Shown here in pieces: positions 18,946-28,278 of a DNA stretch of 64,000 nucleotides. A model generated the notes under the pieces. It searched no databases. It was not told where the DNA came from and saw only the letters and a program-made list of their open reading frames with translations. The translations under genes and the position numbers were made by a program. Within the stretch, counting starts at the first letter, position 1; every line of letters starts with the position of its first letter. The stretch comes from DATFRY01 sp963764695 (GTDB lineage Bacteria > Myxococcota_A > Polyangia > Haliangiales > Haliangiaceae), in assembly GCA_963764695.1 (NCBI GenBank), contig CAVXTW010000015.1, positions 124,001 to 188,000 on the forward strand. Direction: 5' to 3'.

Positions 18946-20277
18946 CTACGGCAACTTCACCATCGTCGTGAAGCCGGTAAGGCTGTGGCCCATCACGATC
19001 GTCGAGCCCGAGGTGCCGCTGTTCTCCAGCTGGCCGATGAAGCGGCCGACCGTCATCTGCACGCGAGCCGGATTGGTGCCGAGGATTGCCTCCACACCGT
19101 CGAGGGGGATCGTGATGGTATCCGTTCCGAGCATAGAACAGCTGAAGGTGGCGAAGCTGCTCTCCGCCGGCAGCATGGTGAAGCCGTCGTCGTCCTTGAG
19201 CGCCGGCAGCACGTCGGTCGTGACGCCGTTGACCACCATCGCTTCGAGCAGACCGGTTCCCTGCGGTGGTTCGGCGCCGCAGTCCTTGCCGTCGCAGGCA
19301 AAGATGATGTCATCCGGCTCGAGCGGGAACTCGTGCGGCAGGTTGCTGTCCTTGGTGAGGAACAAGCCCTCGCCGCGCGCCCCGGCGGTCATGGTGAAAC
19401 CAGGGACCAGGTCCGAGTCGGCCTTGTCGATGACCACGTCCTCGGTACCATCGTCCAGGAAGTCCACAGTCCCGAAGCTGAACATGGGCCCGGTGCCGAC
19501 GAAGGTGGTATAGGTGGCGTCGGTCACCCCCGCCGCCGCGAACGGGAAGTCCGTGATGACGAGCGTCTCATCGTCGACGACGCCGACGATCGGATAGACG
19601 CCGTCGGCCGGGTTGCCGCCCTTGTCCTCGAAGCCGACCAGGAAGATGCGCATGCCGGCCATTTCGGGCGCGAAGCCGGCGCCGGTCATCACCAGGTTGC
19701 TGAAGCCGAAGCCGTCCGGCTCATCGACGGTGGCGCCCTCGGCGCTCCCGGCCGCCAGGACCGGGTCGGTGGACTGACACGCGTACTCGCCGGTGGCATC
19801 CTCGAACGCGCACGCGAACTCGCCGTTCGCGGTCCCGGACACGACGAAGGGGCCCTCGTCCACCTGGGCGGGCTCCGCGTCGCCTGCCTTCACATCGTAG
19901 ATGGTGATGGCGCAGCCGTTGATGTTGGAGTTGAAGTCCGGCAACGGCGGAACGATGGCGGGATCATCGTCGTCGACGTAGGTGATCGACACGACCGCGC
20001 CGTTGATGACCGGTACGGGCCCGAGCGCCGGCAGCTCGTTTGTCACGACCGTCTCGGTGACCGCGACGAGGCCGCTGCGGCTGCCGAGCGGCGCGGCGTC
20101 CGCGACCGAGGCATCGATTCCGTCGTCGTCGGTGTCATCGCCGGTGTCGTCAGTGTCGTCGGCGTCGTCTCCCGTGTCGTCGTCGCCGCAACCGACCGCT
20201 GCGGCGAGAAGGACACTGAGCAACCCCGTGGCGAGGATGGATGGTGCAGAAGATACGTGATGGCGCAATCGACCCAT
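18946..20277 (-). CDS. Asp-rich lipoprotein, uncharacterised
   Basis: 443 residues. The start has a good GGAGGG ribosome site; the signal peptide ends in lipobox AAAVGC (Cys30). A long Asp/Thr/Gly tether follows (GDDDTGDDADDTDD and on). The mature domain is beta-rich, with Ig-like character (GFGFSNLVMTGAGFAPEMAG, MRIFLVGF) and a few cysteines. No enzyme motif is visible. Probably an exported, lipid-anchored structural or binding protein. A terminator hairpin lies downstream at 18881-18900. Confidence 0.75.
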   Translation of the reverse strand: MGRLRHHVSSAPSILATGLLSVLLAAAVGCGDDDTGDDADDTDDTGDDTDDDGIDASVADAAPLGSRSGLVAVTETVVTNELPALGPVPVINGAVVSITYVDDDDPAIVPPLPDFNSNINGCAITIYDVKAGDAEPAQVDEGPFVVSGTANGEFACAFEDATGEYACQSTDPVLAAGSAEGATVDEPDGFGFSNLVMTGAGFAPEMAGMRIFLVGFEDKGGNPADGVYPIVGVVDDETLVITDFPFAAAGVTDATYTTFVGTGPMFSFGTVDFLDDGTEDVVIDKADSDLVPGFTMTAGARGEGLFLTKDSNLPHEFPLEPDDIIFACDGKDCGAEPPQGTGLLEAMVVNGVTTDVLPALKDDDGFTMLPAESSFATFSCSMLGTDTITIPLDGVEAILGTNPARVQMTVGRFIGQLENSGTSGSTIVMGHSLTGFTTMVKLP

Positions 20278-20443
20278 AAGCCAGCCCTCCTTGATGTTCT
20301 ACGGCCGCACGAGCCGGACCGGCGGCGCTGGCGTTCATGGCGAGACCCCCGCCTTTCCCGCGTCACTCCCCCGTGGCCCGCGCTCGCGATCTTGCGACGA
20401 GCCGTTCGCGCGCGCCATCACTCAGTGCGCGCGGATCGATCGC

Positions 20444-20482
20444 GCCGCTCGTGCGCCCACGAGGGGTGAGCACACGAGCGGC
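20444..20482 (-). terminator. Inverted repeat downstream of the SMP-30-like gene
   Basis: GCCGCTCGTG (20444-20453) pairs perfectly with CACGAGCGGC (20473-20482) across a 19-base loop. It begins 26 bases past the stop at 20508. The large loop and lack of a U-tract make the terminator reading tentative. Confidence 0.45.
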
Positions 20483-20507
20483 TCTGTGTGGAGGGCGACT
20501 GTGAGGA

Positions 20508-21542
20508 TCAGCGCAGCGGCACGCGCACGACCTTGAACGGCAGATCGGGAGAGCCGGTCGTCGGATCGATCAGATGCACCAGCTGACCCTCGACGACCCA
20601 CGCGGAGTCACCGATCAGGGTCGCGGTCGTCGGTGCGTCGAGCCCGTCGCGCACCACGGTCAGCTCCGGCGCCTTCCCACCCAGCGCGATGCGCGTGAGC
20701 CGCCCGACACCCTCGACGACGATCAGCGTGTCGGCAGCCTCGAGGCGCAGTCCGTCCGGCGTCTCCAGCGCGCGCTCCAGCGGCACCTCGACAGCCTTTC
20801 CCGGCTCGGCATCCTCGCCGATCGGGATCTGGAACAGCTGTCCGGTGTTCGACTTGACCGTGTAGAGGACGTCGCCGTCCACCTCGATGCCGTTGAGGTT
20901 GAAGCCCTTGCCGCCGAAGCGCTCGTCCTCGAGCCAGATCTCGAGATCGTCCCCGCCGGCCGGCAAGGTCAGGATGCGGGCCGCGAACGAGTCGGTCGCG
21001 TACACGTTGCCGTCGGCGTCCAGCGCGAGGTCGTTGCAGAATCCGCCGCCCGGGAAGTCGAAGCTGCCGGCCGGCTCGCCGGTGGCAAGATCGAACGCCT
21101 TGAGGCCGGGCGGGCTCGCGCCGGTACCCGCCGAGTCGGACGAGCAGGCCCACAGCGTGCCGCGCGCCTCGTCTGCCAGAAGGCCAACTGTGTTGAGCAG
21201 GCCGTTGTCGCCGCCCTCGGCGAATGCCTCCTCGTCCGGTGCGGTCGCGCCGGACGCGACGCGGAAGATCGTCCCCTGGCTGACGCTGCCGACGAAGACG
21301 GTGCCGTCGGCGAGAGACGTGATCCCCTCCGGGTAGACCGCGTCGCCGGGGAGGAGAATGGCATCATCGCCGCCGGCGTCGGCGGTCGCCGCGTCCTCAC
21401 CGGCGCTGGCGTCGTTGCCGGGCGCGGCGTCGGCCTGCGTCTGATCGTCGCCACCGTCGTCATCGTCGTCGCCGCACGCGGTCGGGACAGAGAGCGCGAG
21501 CAGCAGCGCTCCGGTCCGCAGGGCTCGGGTTGACATCGACAT
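20508..21542 (-). CDS. SMP-30/gluconolactonase-like beta-propeller lipoprotein
   Basis: 344 residues from the ATG at 21542 (ribosome site AAAAGGAGC). Lipobox SVPTAC (Cys23), then the acidic tether GDDDDDGGDDQTQADAAP. The mature part repeats the NHL/SMP-30 pattern (YPEGITSLADGTVFVGS, FCNDLALDADGNVYATDS, NLNGIEVDGDVLYTVKS, ETPDGLRLEAADTLIVVEG), giving a predicted six-bladed propeller. Some relatives hydrolyse lactones; others only bind ligands. The extracytoplasmic position makes a sensor or lactonase role possible. It follows the GMC oxidoreductase gene, separated by two hairpins. Confidence 0.82.
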   Translation of the reverse strand: MSMSTRALRTGALLLALSVPTACGDDDDDGGDDQTQADAAPGNDASAGEDAATADAGGDDAILLPGDAVYPEGITSLADGTVFVGSVSQGTIFRVASGATAPDEEAFAEGGDNGLLNTVGLLADEARGTLWACSSDSAGTGASPPGLKAFDLATGEPAGSFDFPGGGFCNDLALDADGNVYATDSFAARILTLPAGGDDLEIWLEDERFGGKGFNLNGIEVDGDVLYTVKSNTGQLFQIPIGEDAEPGKAVEVPLERALETPDGLRLEAADTLIVVEGVGRLTRIALGGKAPELTVVRDGLDAPTTATLIGDSAWVVEGQLVHLIDPTTGSPDLPFKVVRVPLR

Positions 21543-21582
21543 CGTGAGCTCCTTTTGCTTTTTCTGGTCCGGGAACATGGGG

Positions 21583-21622
21583 CGGTGCTGCATAGCACCG
21601 GACGCGGCGTTTTTCCGCCGCG
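21583..21622 (-). terminator. Two small hairpins between GMC and SMP-30-like genes
   Basis: CGCGGCG/CGCCGCG (21603-21622, with the homopolymer in the loop) and CGGTGCT/AGCACCG (21583-21600, loop GCAT) follow the GMC stop on the minus strand. They may end or attenuate the upstream operon. Confidence 0.45.
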
Positions 21623-21664
21623 CCCGCCCCCGAATCGGCGAGCGGCGCCGATCTGTCGTCCCCG

Positions 21665-23281
21665 TCAGGCCAGATCGGACGCCGGATCGAGCGGCGCGCG
21701 CCCGCGAATCAGATCGGCGGCACGCTCGGCGATCATGACGATCGGCGCATGCGTGTTCCCGCCTACGATCGTGGGCATGATCGATCCGTCGGCCACGCGC
21801 AGGCCGACCAGGCCGCGCAGCCGAAGCTCTGGATCCACCACGGCATCGTCGCCGATGCCCATGCGGCAGGTACCGACCGGATGGAAGATCGTGTTGGCGC
21901 GCAGGCGCACGTCGGCGCGCAGGTCGTCGCCGCTGGAGACCTTTGGCCCGGGCGCAACCTCCTCGCCGCACAAATCGGCCAGCGGCCGGGTGGCCGCGAT
22001 CGCCCTCGCGCGCTCGATGCCGGCGACCAGGAGATCGAGGTCGGCGCCGTCGGTGAGATAGCGCGGGTCGATCGCTGGAGGGTCGCGCGGGTCGGCGCTG
22101 CGCAGGCGGATGGTGCCGCGGCTGCCGGGATAGATGAGCGTGGGCAGGATGGTGACGAACGCGCCCAGGTCCGGGCCGACCTTCTCGTCGAAGTTGGGCG
22201 TGAAACCGCCCCACGGCAGCACGTGATACTGCAGATCCGGGCGCGCGCGATCGGCTCGCGTGCGGACGAACGCGCCCGTGTGCACCGGCGGCAAGGTCAG
22301 CGGTCCGCTGCCGCGCATCGCGTAGCGGCACAGCCATCCCAGCGACCCGAGCGTCGAGTACTTGCTCGACCCGCGCGCGCGTGTCCTGTACTGCACGACG
22401 GTGAAGAGATGATCTTGCAGGTTCGCGCCCACGCCCGGCAGGTCGTGCACGACATCGACACCGACCGATTTCAGATGATCGGCGGGCCCGATCCCGGACA
22501 GCTGGAGCAGGTGCGGCGAGCCGACCGCGCCGGCCGCGAGCACCACCTCCTTGCTCGCGGTGGCGACTCGCTCCTCGCGCCCGACCGCGTAGCGCACACC
22601 CTCCACCCGCCCGCCGCGCACGACCAGCCCGAGGACATGCGCTCCTGTCTGCACGTCGAGGTTGGCGCGCTCGCGGGCCGGGTGCAGGAACGCATCCGCG
22701 GAGCTCCACCGGCGGCCGTCGCGCACGGTGTACTGGAAGTAGCCCGCGCCTTCCTGGCGGGCGCCGTTGAAGTCGTCGTTGCGCGACACCGCGCACACCG
22801 CGCACGCGGCGTCGACGAACGCGTCCGCCGCCGGCGCGCACGATCCGGTGTGGCGCACGTCGAGCGGCCCGCCGCTGCCGTGATAGGGAGACGGCTCGCC
22901 GCACCAGTTCTCCGAGCGCTTGAAGTAGGGCAGCACGTCGGCGTAGCCCCAGCCCGAGTTGCCCAGGTCGCGCCACTCGTCGTAGTTCGATCGGTGGCCG
23001 CGGATGTAGATCATCGCGTTGAGGCTGCTCGAGCCGCCAAGCACGCGGCCGCGCGGCCAGAACATGCGCCGCTCGGTGACCCCGACCTGCGGCTCGGTGC
23101 GGAACGCCCAGTCGTGCTTTCCGCGCCACAGCATGTAGTAGAGGCCCGGGCCGCGGATGAACAGCGCCTTGTCGCGCCCGCCGGCCTCGAGCAGGAGCAC
23201 GCGCGCCGACTCGTCCTCGCTCAGCCGAGCCGCCAGCACGCAGCCGGCCGATCCTGCTCCCACGATGATGTAGTCGTACAT
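21665..23281 (-). CDS. GMC-family FAD oxidoreductase (choline/alcohol dehydrogenase-like)
   Basis: 538 residues, normal for GMC oxidoreductases, which oxidise alcohols using FAD. The Rossmann FAD motif is at the start (YIIVGAGSAGCVLAARLSE). The GMC signature regions RGRVLGGSSSLNAMIYIRG and AAGAVGSPHLLQLSGIGP are both present, and the active-site end FHPVGTCRMG plus VADGSIMPTIVGGNTHAP is intact. The ATG at 23281 is preceded by GGGAG. The substrate cannot be read from sequence; choline dehydrogenase and polyethylene-glycol or other alcohol dehydrogenases are relatives. It lies 40 bases after the malic enzyme, so probably one transcript. Confidence 0.93.
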   Translation of the reverse strand: MYDYIIVGAGSAGCVLAARLSEDESARVLLLEAGGRDKALFIRGPGLYYMLWRGKHDWAFRTEPQVGVTERRMFWPRGRVLGGSSSLNAMIYIRGHRSNYDEWRDLGNSGWGYADVLPYFKRSENWCGEPSPYHGSGGPLDVRHTGSCAPAADAFVDAACAVCAVSRNDDFNGARQEGAGYFQYTVRDGRRWSSADAFLHPARERANLDVQTGAHVLGLVVRGGRVEGVRYAVGREERVATASKEVVLAAGAVGSPHLLQLSGIGPADHLKSVGVDVVHDLPGVGANLQDHLFTVVQYRTRARGSSKYSTLGSLGWLCRYAMRGSGPLTLPPVHTGAFVRTRADRARPDLQYHVLPWGGFTPNFDEKVGPDLGAFVTILPTLIYPGSRGTIRLRSADPRDPPAIDPRYLTDGADLDLLVAGIERARAIAATRPLADLCGEEVAPGPKVSSGDDLRADVRLRANTIFHPVGTCRMGIGDDAVVDPELRLRGLVGLRVADGSIMPTIVGGNTHAPIVMIAERAADLIRGRAPLDPASDLA

Positions 23282-23321
23282 GGCTCTCCCTCGCGGCGCC
23301 TGTCGACCGCCGTGCGTTGAC

Positions 23322-25016
23322 TCAGACTGGATCGAGCTCCGGGTAGTTCGGCTCCCACATGGCCGACGCGACGGCGCCTGCAATCTCGCCGTCGTCGATG
23401 TCGCGGCCGATGCCCTCGTCGCGCGCCTGGCGCACCACCGCCTCTGCCACCCGCGCCGTGACCGTGCGCAGCCGCGCGATGGCGGGAAACAGCGATCCGG
23501 CCTCTCGCTCCTCCGCCGTCACCTCCGCCGACAGCGCCCGGGCCGCGGCGAGAAACAGCGTGTCGGTGACGCCCCGCGCCTCGCTCACCAGCACGCCGAG
23601 GCCGACGCCGGGAAAGATGAAGACGTTGTTGCCCTGCCCGACCTTCACCGTTCGCCCCGCGTGCGTGACGGCGCCGAACGGGCTGCCGGTGGCGATGAGG
23701 GCCCGGCCATCGCTCCAGGTCAAGAGATCGCGCGGATGGGCCTCGGCCCGCTCGGTCGGGTTGGACAGAGGAAAGATGATCGGGCGCTGCGCGTGTGCCG
23801 CCATCTCGCGCACCACCGGCTCGGTGAACAGCCCCGGCACGCCGGCCACTCCGACCAGCGCGGTCGGCCGCAGGCTGCGCACGACGTCGACCAGCTGGTG
23901 TCCAGGCCGCAGCCCGGCGCTCTCGGCCATGGATCGCGGCCAGGCCAGGCCGCGGTGATGCGCGAGATCCGACTCCACCACCAGGCCGTCGACGTCGACC
24001 AGCGCGAGCGCCCGCTGCAGATCATCGCCGCCCAGTCCGGCGCGCTCCAGGCTCAGGCGCAGGAGACGCGCGATGCCGGTGCCGGCCGCACCCGCCCCCA
24101 CGATGACGATGCGCTGCCCGGTCAGCGAGGTTCCGGCGACCTGCGCCGCCACCATCGTCCCGGCCACCGCCATGGCCGCCGTGCCCTGGATGTCGTCGTT
24201 GAACGACGGCAGCACGCCGCGGTAGCGCTCGAGCAGCTCCACCGCGTTCCACTGCTTGAAGTCCTCCCACTGGAGCAGCGCGCCCGGAAAGCGGCGGGCC
24301 ACGGCGTGCACGAACTCGTCGACGAGCGCCTGGTAGGCGGCGCCGCGCAGGCGCGGCTGACTGTAGCCGACGTAGAGGTCATCTTGTAGCAGCACCTCGT
24401 TGTCGGTGCCGACGTCGAGGCTGACCGGCAGCGTCTGTGCCGGATGGATGCCGGCCGCGGCAACGTACAGCGCCGCCTTGCCGATCGGGATGCCCATGCC
24501 GCCGGCGCCCTGATCGCCCAGGCCCAGGATGCGCTCGTTGTCGGTCACGACGATCAGGCGGACGTCGTCGTACGGCGCGTTGGCCAGGATCTGATCGATG
24601 CGGCCGCGGTGCTCCGGCGTGATCCACAGCCCGCGCGCGCGGCGGAAGATGCGGCTGTACTCGCGGCAGGCCAGGCCGACCGTCGGTGTGTACACGATCG
24701 GGAGGAACTCCTCGAGGTGATCGAGCAGCACGCGGTAGAAGAGGTGCTCGTTGCGGTCCTCGAGCGCGGCCAGCCCGATGTAGCGCTCGAGCGCGTCGGT
24801 CTTGCGGATGATGTTGGCGTAGGCGCGGCGGGCCTGCTGCTCCATCGTGCTGACCACATCGGGCAGCATCCCCTCGAGGCCCAGCGCGCGGCGCGACTCG
24901 GGCGTGAACGCCGTCGAGCGGTTGTACATCGGGTGATTGAGCAGCTGCGATCCGCGCAGCCGTACCTCCACCCGCTCGCGCCCGTCCGGCCCGCGCTTGC
25001 GGCGGTAGGACTCCAT
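23322..25016 (-). CDS. maeA: NAD-type malic enzyme
   Basis: 564 residues, the length of the large SfcA/MaeA-type malic enzymes that decarboxylate malate to pyruvate. Motifs: catalytic Tyr109 in IVYTPTVGLAC, Lys180 in GIPIGKAALY, the metal-binding FNDDIQGTAAMA, and the dinucleotide-binding IVIVGAGAAGTGIARLL, then PLSNPTERAEA. NAD preference is inferred from family membership; I cannot exclude NADP. The ATG at 25016 fits the family start, although no ribosome site is obvious. It sits between prolyl oligopeptidase (37 bases upstream) and the GMC oxidoreductase gene. Confidence 0.93.
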   Translation of the reverse strand: MESYRRKRGPDGRERVEVRLRGSQLLNHPMYNRSTAFTPESRRALGLEGMLPDVVSTMEQQARRAYANIIRKTDALERYIGLAALEDRNEHLFYRVLLDHLEEFLPIVYTPTVGLACREYSRIFRRARGLWITPEHRGRIDQILANAPYDDVRLIVVTDNERILGLGDQGAGGMGIPIGKAALYVAAAGIHPAQTLPVSLDVGTDNEVLLQDDLYVGYSQPRLRGAAYQALVDEFVHAVARRFPGALLQWEDFKQWNAVELLERYRGVLPSFNDDIQGTAAMAVAGTMVAAQVAGTSLTGQRIVIVGAGAAGTGIARLLRLSLERAGLGGDDLQRALALVDVDGLVVESDLAHHRGLAWPRSMAESAGLRPGHQLVDVVRSLRPTALVGVAGVPGLFTEPVVREMAAHAQRPIIFPLSNPTERAEAHPRDLLTWSDGRALIATGSPFGAVTHAGRTVKVGQGNNVFIFPGVGLGVLVSEARGVTDTLFLAAARALSAEVTAEEREAGSLFPAIARLRTVTARVAEAVVRQARDEGIGRDIDDGEIAGAVASAMWEPNYPELDPV

Positions 25017-25053
25017 GGAGGCCGATGTTACACGGCCCGCACGAGACTCGTCC

Positions 25054-27252
25054 TCACATCCCGAGCTGATCGGCCAGGAAGGCGAACGCGTCGGTGCCGC
25101 CCTCGACGGTCTGCTTGACCAGATCGGCGCCGCCGTGGCCGGCGTGCTGCTCGATGCGCAGCAGCGCCGGCGCCTTCGAGCCGCTGGCACGCTGGATGGC
25201 CGCGACGAACTTGCGCGCGTGCATCGGGTCAACGCGGTCGTCGCTGTCGGTCGACAGCACCAGCAGCGACGGATACGCCGCTCCGTCCTTCACGCGATGA
25301 TAGGGCGAATACGCGTGCAGCGCGGCGAACTGGGCCGGATCCTCGGCCGTGCCGTACTCCGGCACCCAGGTCTTGCCCGAGCCGTACAGGTGGTAGCGCA
25401 CCATGTCGAGCAGCGGCACGCCGCAAAGGATCGCCTTGAACAGCTCCGGCGCCTGGGTCATCGCCGCTCCCACCAGCAGCCCGCCGTTGGAGCGGCCGGC
25501 CGCGGCCAGGTGCTGCGGCGAGGTCCACTTCTGATCGATGAGGTAGCGAGCCGCGGCCAGGTAGTCGTCGAAGGTGTTCTGCTTGACCAGCAGCATCCCG
25601 GCCTCGTGCCACTCCTCACCCAGCTCGTTGCCGCCGCGCAGGTTGGGGATGGCCAGCACGCCGCCCATCTCGATCCACGCCGCCCACGGCCACTGCCAGT
25701 TGCCCGCGATCGGGCTGGGCAGCATCGGGGTGCTGAAGCCGCCGTAGCCGAACAGGATGGTCGGATTCTTGCCGCTGCGGACCGCGCCCTTGCGGTGCAC
25801 CACGAACATGGTGACCTCGGTGCCGTCCTTCGATCGATAGCGCACCTGCTCGGTCTCGATGGTCGACGGATCGAGCGGCAGCCGCACGCGCGACCACTCC
25901 TCGACGGTGCCGCGCTCGACCGAGACCTTGAACACGATCCCGCGCTCGCTGAACGACGAGAACTCGAAGTAGGCCGTGTCCTCGTCGAGCGAGCCGTGTA
26001 CATCGGCCACCGTGCCGAGCGACGGCAGCTCGAGCGTGTGGGCCAGCTTCCCGTCGCGACGATGGATGGCGACCGAGCTGGTCGCGTCGCGCATGTAGCT
26101 CAGGATCAGGTGGCCGCCCGCCACCTCCATGTTCTCGATGGTCGCGTCGCCTTGCCCGACGATCTCCTTCCAGCTCGCGCGCGCCGGCCGGCGCGGATCG
26201 ATGGCCAGCACCCGGAAGCGCGGCGCGCCCTCGTTGCTCAGCACGTAGAAGCCGCTGCCCCCGGCCTTGACCTCGAACAGCGCGCCCACGCCCACCACCA
26301 GCGGCTTCCAGGCCGCGCGCTTGCTCTTGCGGTCCAGGAGGTAGAGATCGGTCGAGCTCCATCCGTGGCGGAGGCTGGCGACGAGCCAGCGGCCGTCGCC
26401 GGAGACGATGCCGCGCAGGAAGGTCTGCGGGCTGCCCGTGGCCGGGTGCGCGACGGTGTCGCTGCTCGGATCGCGCCCGAGCAGGTGATGGCGCAGCTCG
26501 GCGAAGCCGGGCCGATCCGCCACCGGCACCTTGTCGGACACCGGCGGCACCCAGGTGTAGTAGAAGCCCTTGCCGTCCGGCGTCCACTCGACCTGGGCGT
26601 ACTTGGCGCCGGGGATGGTGTCGGGCAGCTCGGCGCCGGTCGCCACGTCGACGACGTGCAGCACCGCCTCGTCCGAGTTGTTCACCTTGCGCTGGTAGGC
26701 GATGTGGCGCCCGTTCGGGCTCGGCTCCCACGAGCCCATGCTCGTCGAGCCGTCGGTGCTCCACGTGTTCGGATCGAGCAGCACCTTCTCGGCGCCGCCT
26801 TCGCCCTGCTTCCAGTACAGGACGCCCTTCTCCTTGTCCTTGTGCTTGCGGATCCAGAACAGCCGGCCCTCGTGCTGCTCCGGTACGCCCGACGCGTCGA
26901 AGTAGGAGAGCTCGGCGATGCGCGCGGCCAGGCGCTCGCGGCGCGGCAGCTTGTCGAGGTACGCGCGGGTCAGCTGCTGCTGCGCCGCCATCCACTGCAC
27001 CACCTCTGGCTTGCTTGCGTCCTCGAGCCAGCGATACGGATCGGGCACCGCGACGCCGTGGATCTGATCGACCACCTCGTCCCGGCGCGTCTCCGGGTAG
27101 GCCGGCCGGGATGGATCGGAAGGCGCGGCGCCCGTGGTCGCCGGCGCATCAGGCTGCGCCGCCTTGCCGCCGCATCCGATCAGCGACAGCCCGAGGGTGA
27201 CGACGGCGGCCTGGCCGGACCGGCCGAGATGGATCGATCGAAGGTGGCGCAC
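25054..27252 (-). CDS. Prolyl oligopeptidase family (S9) lipoprotein
   Basis: 732 residues from a GTG at 27252 chosen to begin a signal peptide with lipobox LSLIGC. An N-terminal helix and seven-bladed propeller (blades such as WEPSPNGRHIAYQRKV and VEWTPDGKGFYYTWV) precede the alpha/beta-hydrolase catalytic domain. The triad is visible: Ser588 in AGRSNGGLL, Asp672 in TDSDDRVDP and His706 in QHAGHGG. It should cleave short peptides after proline outside the cytoplasm. The mature N-terminus is not acidic. It is the first gene of a probable unit with malic enzyme and GMC oxidoreductase. Confidence 0.93.
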   Translation of the reverse strand: MRHLRSIHLGRSGQAAVVTLGLSLIGCGGKAAQPDAPATTGAAPSDPSRPAYPETRRDEVVDQIHGVAVPDPYRWLEDASKPEVVQWMAAQQQLTRAYLDKLPRRERLAARIAELSYFDASGVPEQHEGRLFWIRKHKDKEKGVLYWKQGEGGAEKVLLDPNTWSTDGSTSMGSWEPSPNGRHIAYQRKVNNSDEAVLHVVDVATGAELPDTIPGAKYAQVEWTPDGKGFYYTWVPPVSDKVPVADRPGFAELRHHLLGRDPSSDTVAHPATGSPQTFLRGIVSGDGRWLVASLRHGWSSTDLYLLDRKSKRAAWKPLVVGVGALFEVKAGGSGFYVLSNEGAPRFRVLAIDPRRPARASWKEIVGQGDATIENMEVAGGHLILSYMRDATSSVAIHRRDGKLAHTLELPSLGTVADVHGSLDEDTAYFEFSSFSERGIVFKVSVERGTVEEWSRVRLPLDPSTIETEQVRYRSKDGTEVTMFVVHRKGAVRSGKNPTILFGYGGFSTPMLPSPIAGNWQWPWAAWIEMGGVLAIPNLRGGNELGEEWHEAGMLLVKQNTFDDYLAAARYLIDQKWTSPQHLAAAGRSNGGLLVGAAMTQAPELFKAILCGVPLLDMVRYHLYGSGKTWVPEYGTAEDPAQFAALHAYSPYHRVKDGAAYPSLLVLSTDSDDRVDPMHARKFVAAIQRASGSKAPALLRIEQHAGHGGADLVKQTVEGGTDAFAFLADQLGM

Positions 27253-27381
27253 GACGCGGACGCTAGCACGCCCGCCGCGACCCTGATGCCGCGGGCCCGC
27301 ACCCGTCCCGGGAGGCGACCGGCCGGCGCGCCCGGAGTCTCCGGCACATGCGAGGCAGCGCCGCGGGCGTCTGCCATCCAT

Positions 27382-27401
27382 TGTGATCGACTGTGATCGA
27401 C
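27382..27401. repeat. Perfect tandem 10-mer TGTGATCGAC x2
   Basis: Two head-to-tail copies of a decamer lie in the 153-base gap between the SDR stop (27406) and the oligopeptidase start (27252). It could be a binding site for a regulator of the minus-strand unit, or chance. The rest of the gap shows nothing recognisable. Confidence 0.5.
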
Positions 27402-27405
27402 CCGG

Positions 27406-28176
27406 TCACGGCATGGCCAGGCCCTGGATGGTCATCCCGCCATCCACGGCCAGGCTCTGCCCGGTGACGTACGACGCCGCCGGCATGGCCAGGAAGGCCA
27501 CGACGGTGGCCACCTCGCGCGGCTCGGCGATACGGCCCAGCGGCGTGCGCGCGACGACCGCGGCGAGGAACTCGGGCCGGCTCAGCACCGGCTCGACCAG
27601 CGGCGTGCGCGTGTACCACGGCGAGACCGTGTTGACGCGGATGCCGTCGCGGGCCCACTCGAGGGCGAGCGTGCGCGCGACCTGGGCCAGCCCGGCCTTG
27701 GCCGCGCCGTACGCAACGCCGGTCGGCAGCGCCACGTGGCCGGCCACCGACCCGACGTGGATGACGCTGGCGTCGCCGGCGGCGCGCAGCTGCGGGTGCA
27801 GATCGCGCGACAGCAACACCGGCGCGGTCAGGTTGAGCGCGATCATGTGCTCGATGGTGGCGTCGTCGTAGCCGACCAGCGGGCTGCGCACGTTGCCGCC
27901 CGCGTTGTGGACCAGGATGTGGAGCGGCCCGCGCTCGCGAACCGCCGCGGCGATGCGCGCGCGGCCGGCCGGATCCGTGACGTCGGCGGCGATGCCGGTC
28001 ACGCCCAGCTCGATGACGGCCTGATCGAGGCCCTCCTGCGATCGCGCCACCAGCATCACCGACGCGCCGAGCTCGAGAAACTCGCGCGCGATCGCGAGCC
28101 CGATTCCGCGGCTACCGCCGGTCACCAGCGCGGTGCGACCGTCGAGCCGCCAGGCGCTGTCGGTTGTGTTCGACAC
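27406..28176 (-). CDS. Short-chain dehydrogenase/reductase (SDR)
   Basis: 256 residues, a classical SDR. The cofactor motif TGGSRGIGLAIA (Arg after the Gly run favours NADP(H)), NAG in HNAGGNV, the catalytic Ser in IHVGSVAGHVA and YxxxK in VAYGAAKAG are present. The C-terminus (ASYVTGQSLAVDGGMTIQG) is typical of tropinone-reductase-like or 3-oxoacyl-ACP-reductase-like enzymes. The substrate is unknown. The start is a GTG at 28176. It diverges from the thiol-dioxygenase-like gene over about 100 bases. Confidence 0.9.
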   Translation of the reverse strand: MSNTTDSAWRLDGRTALVTGGSRGIGLAIAREFLELGASVMLVARSQEGLDQAVIELGVTGIAADVTDPAGRARIAAAVRERGPLHILVHNAGGNVRSPLVGYDDATIEHMIALNLTAPVLLSRDLHPQLRAAGDASVIHVGSVAGHVALPTGVAYGAAKAGLAQVARTLALEWARDGIRVNTVSPWYTRTPLVEPVLSRPEFLAAVVARTPLGRIAEPREVATVVAFLAMPAASYVTGQSLAVDGGMTIQGLAMP

Positions 28177-28278
28177 GCGGGCATCATCGGACTACCGGCC
28201 GGCGCGTTCAAGCGCCCAGCAGGAGGGGTACACTCGCGCGACAGGATTGCTGGCCGGTTGTTCGCGGGAGTCGTGCTC

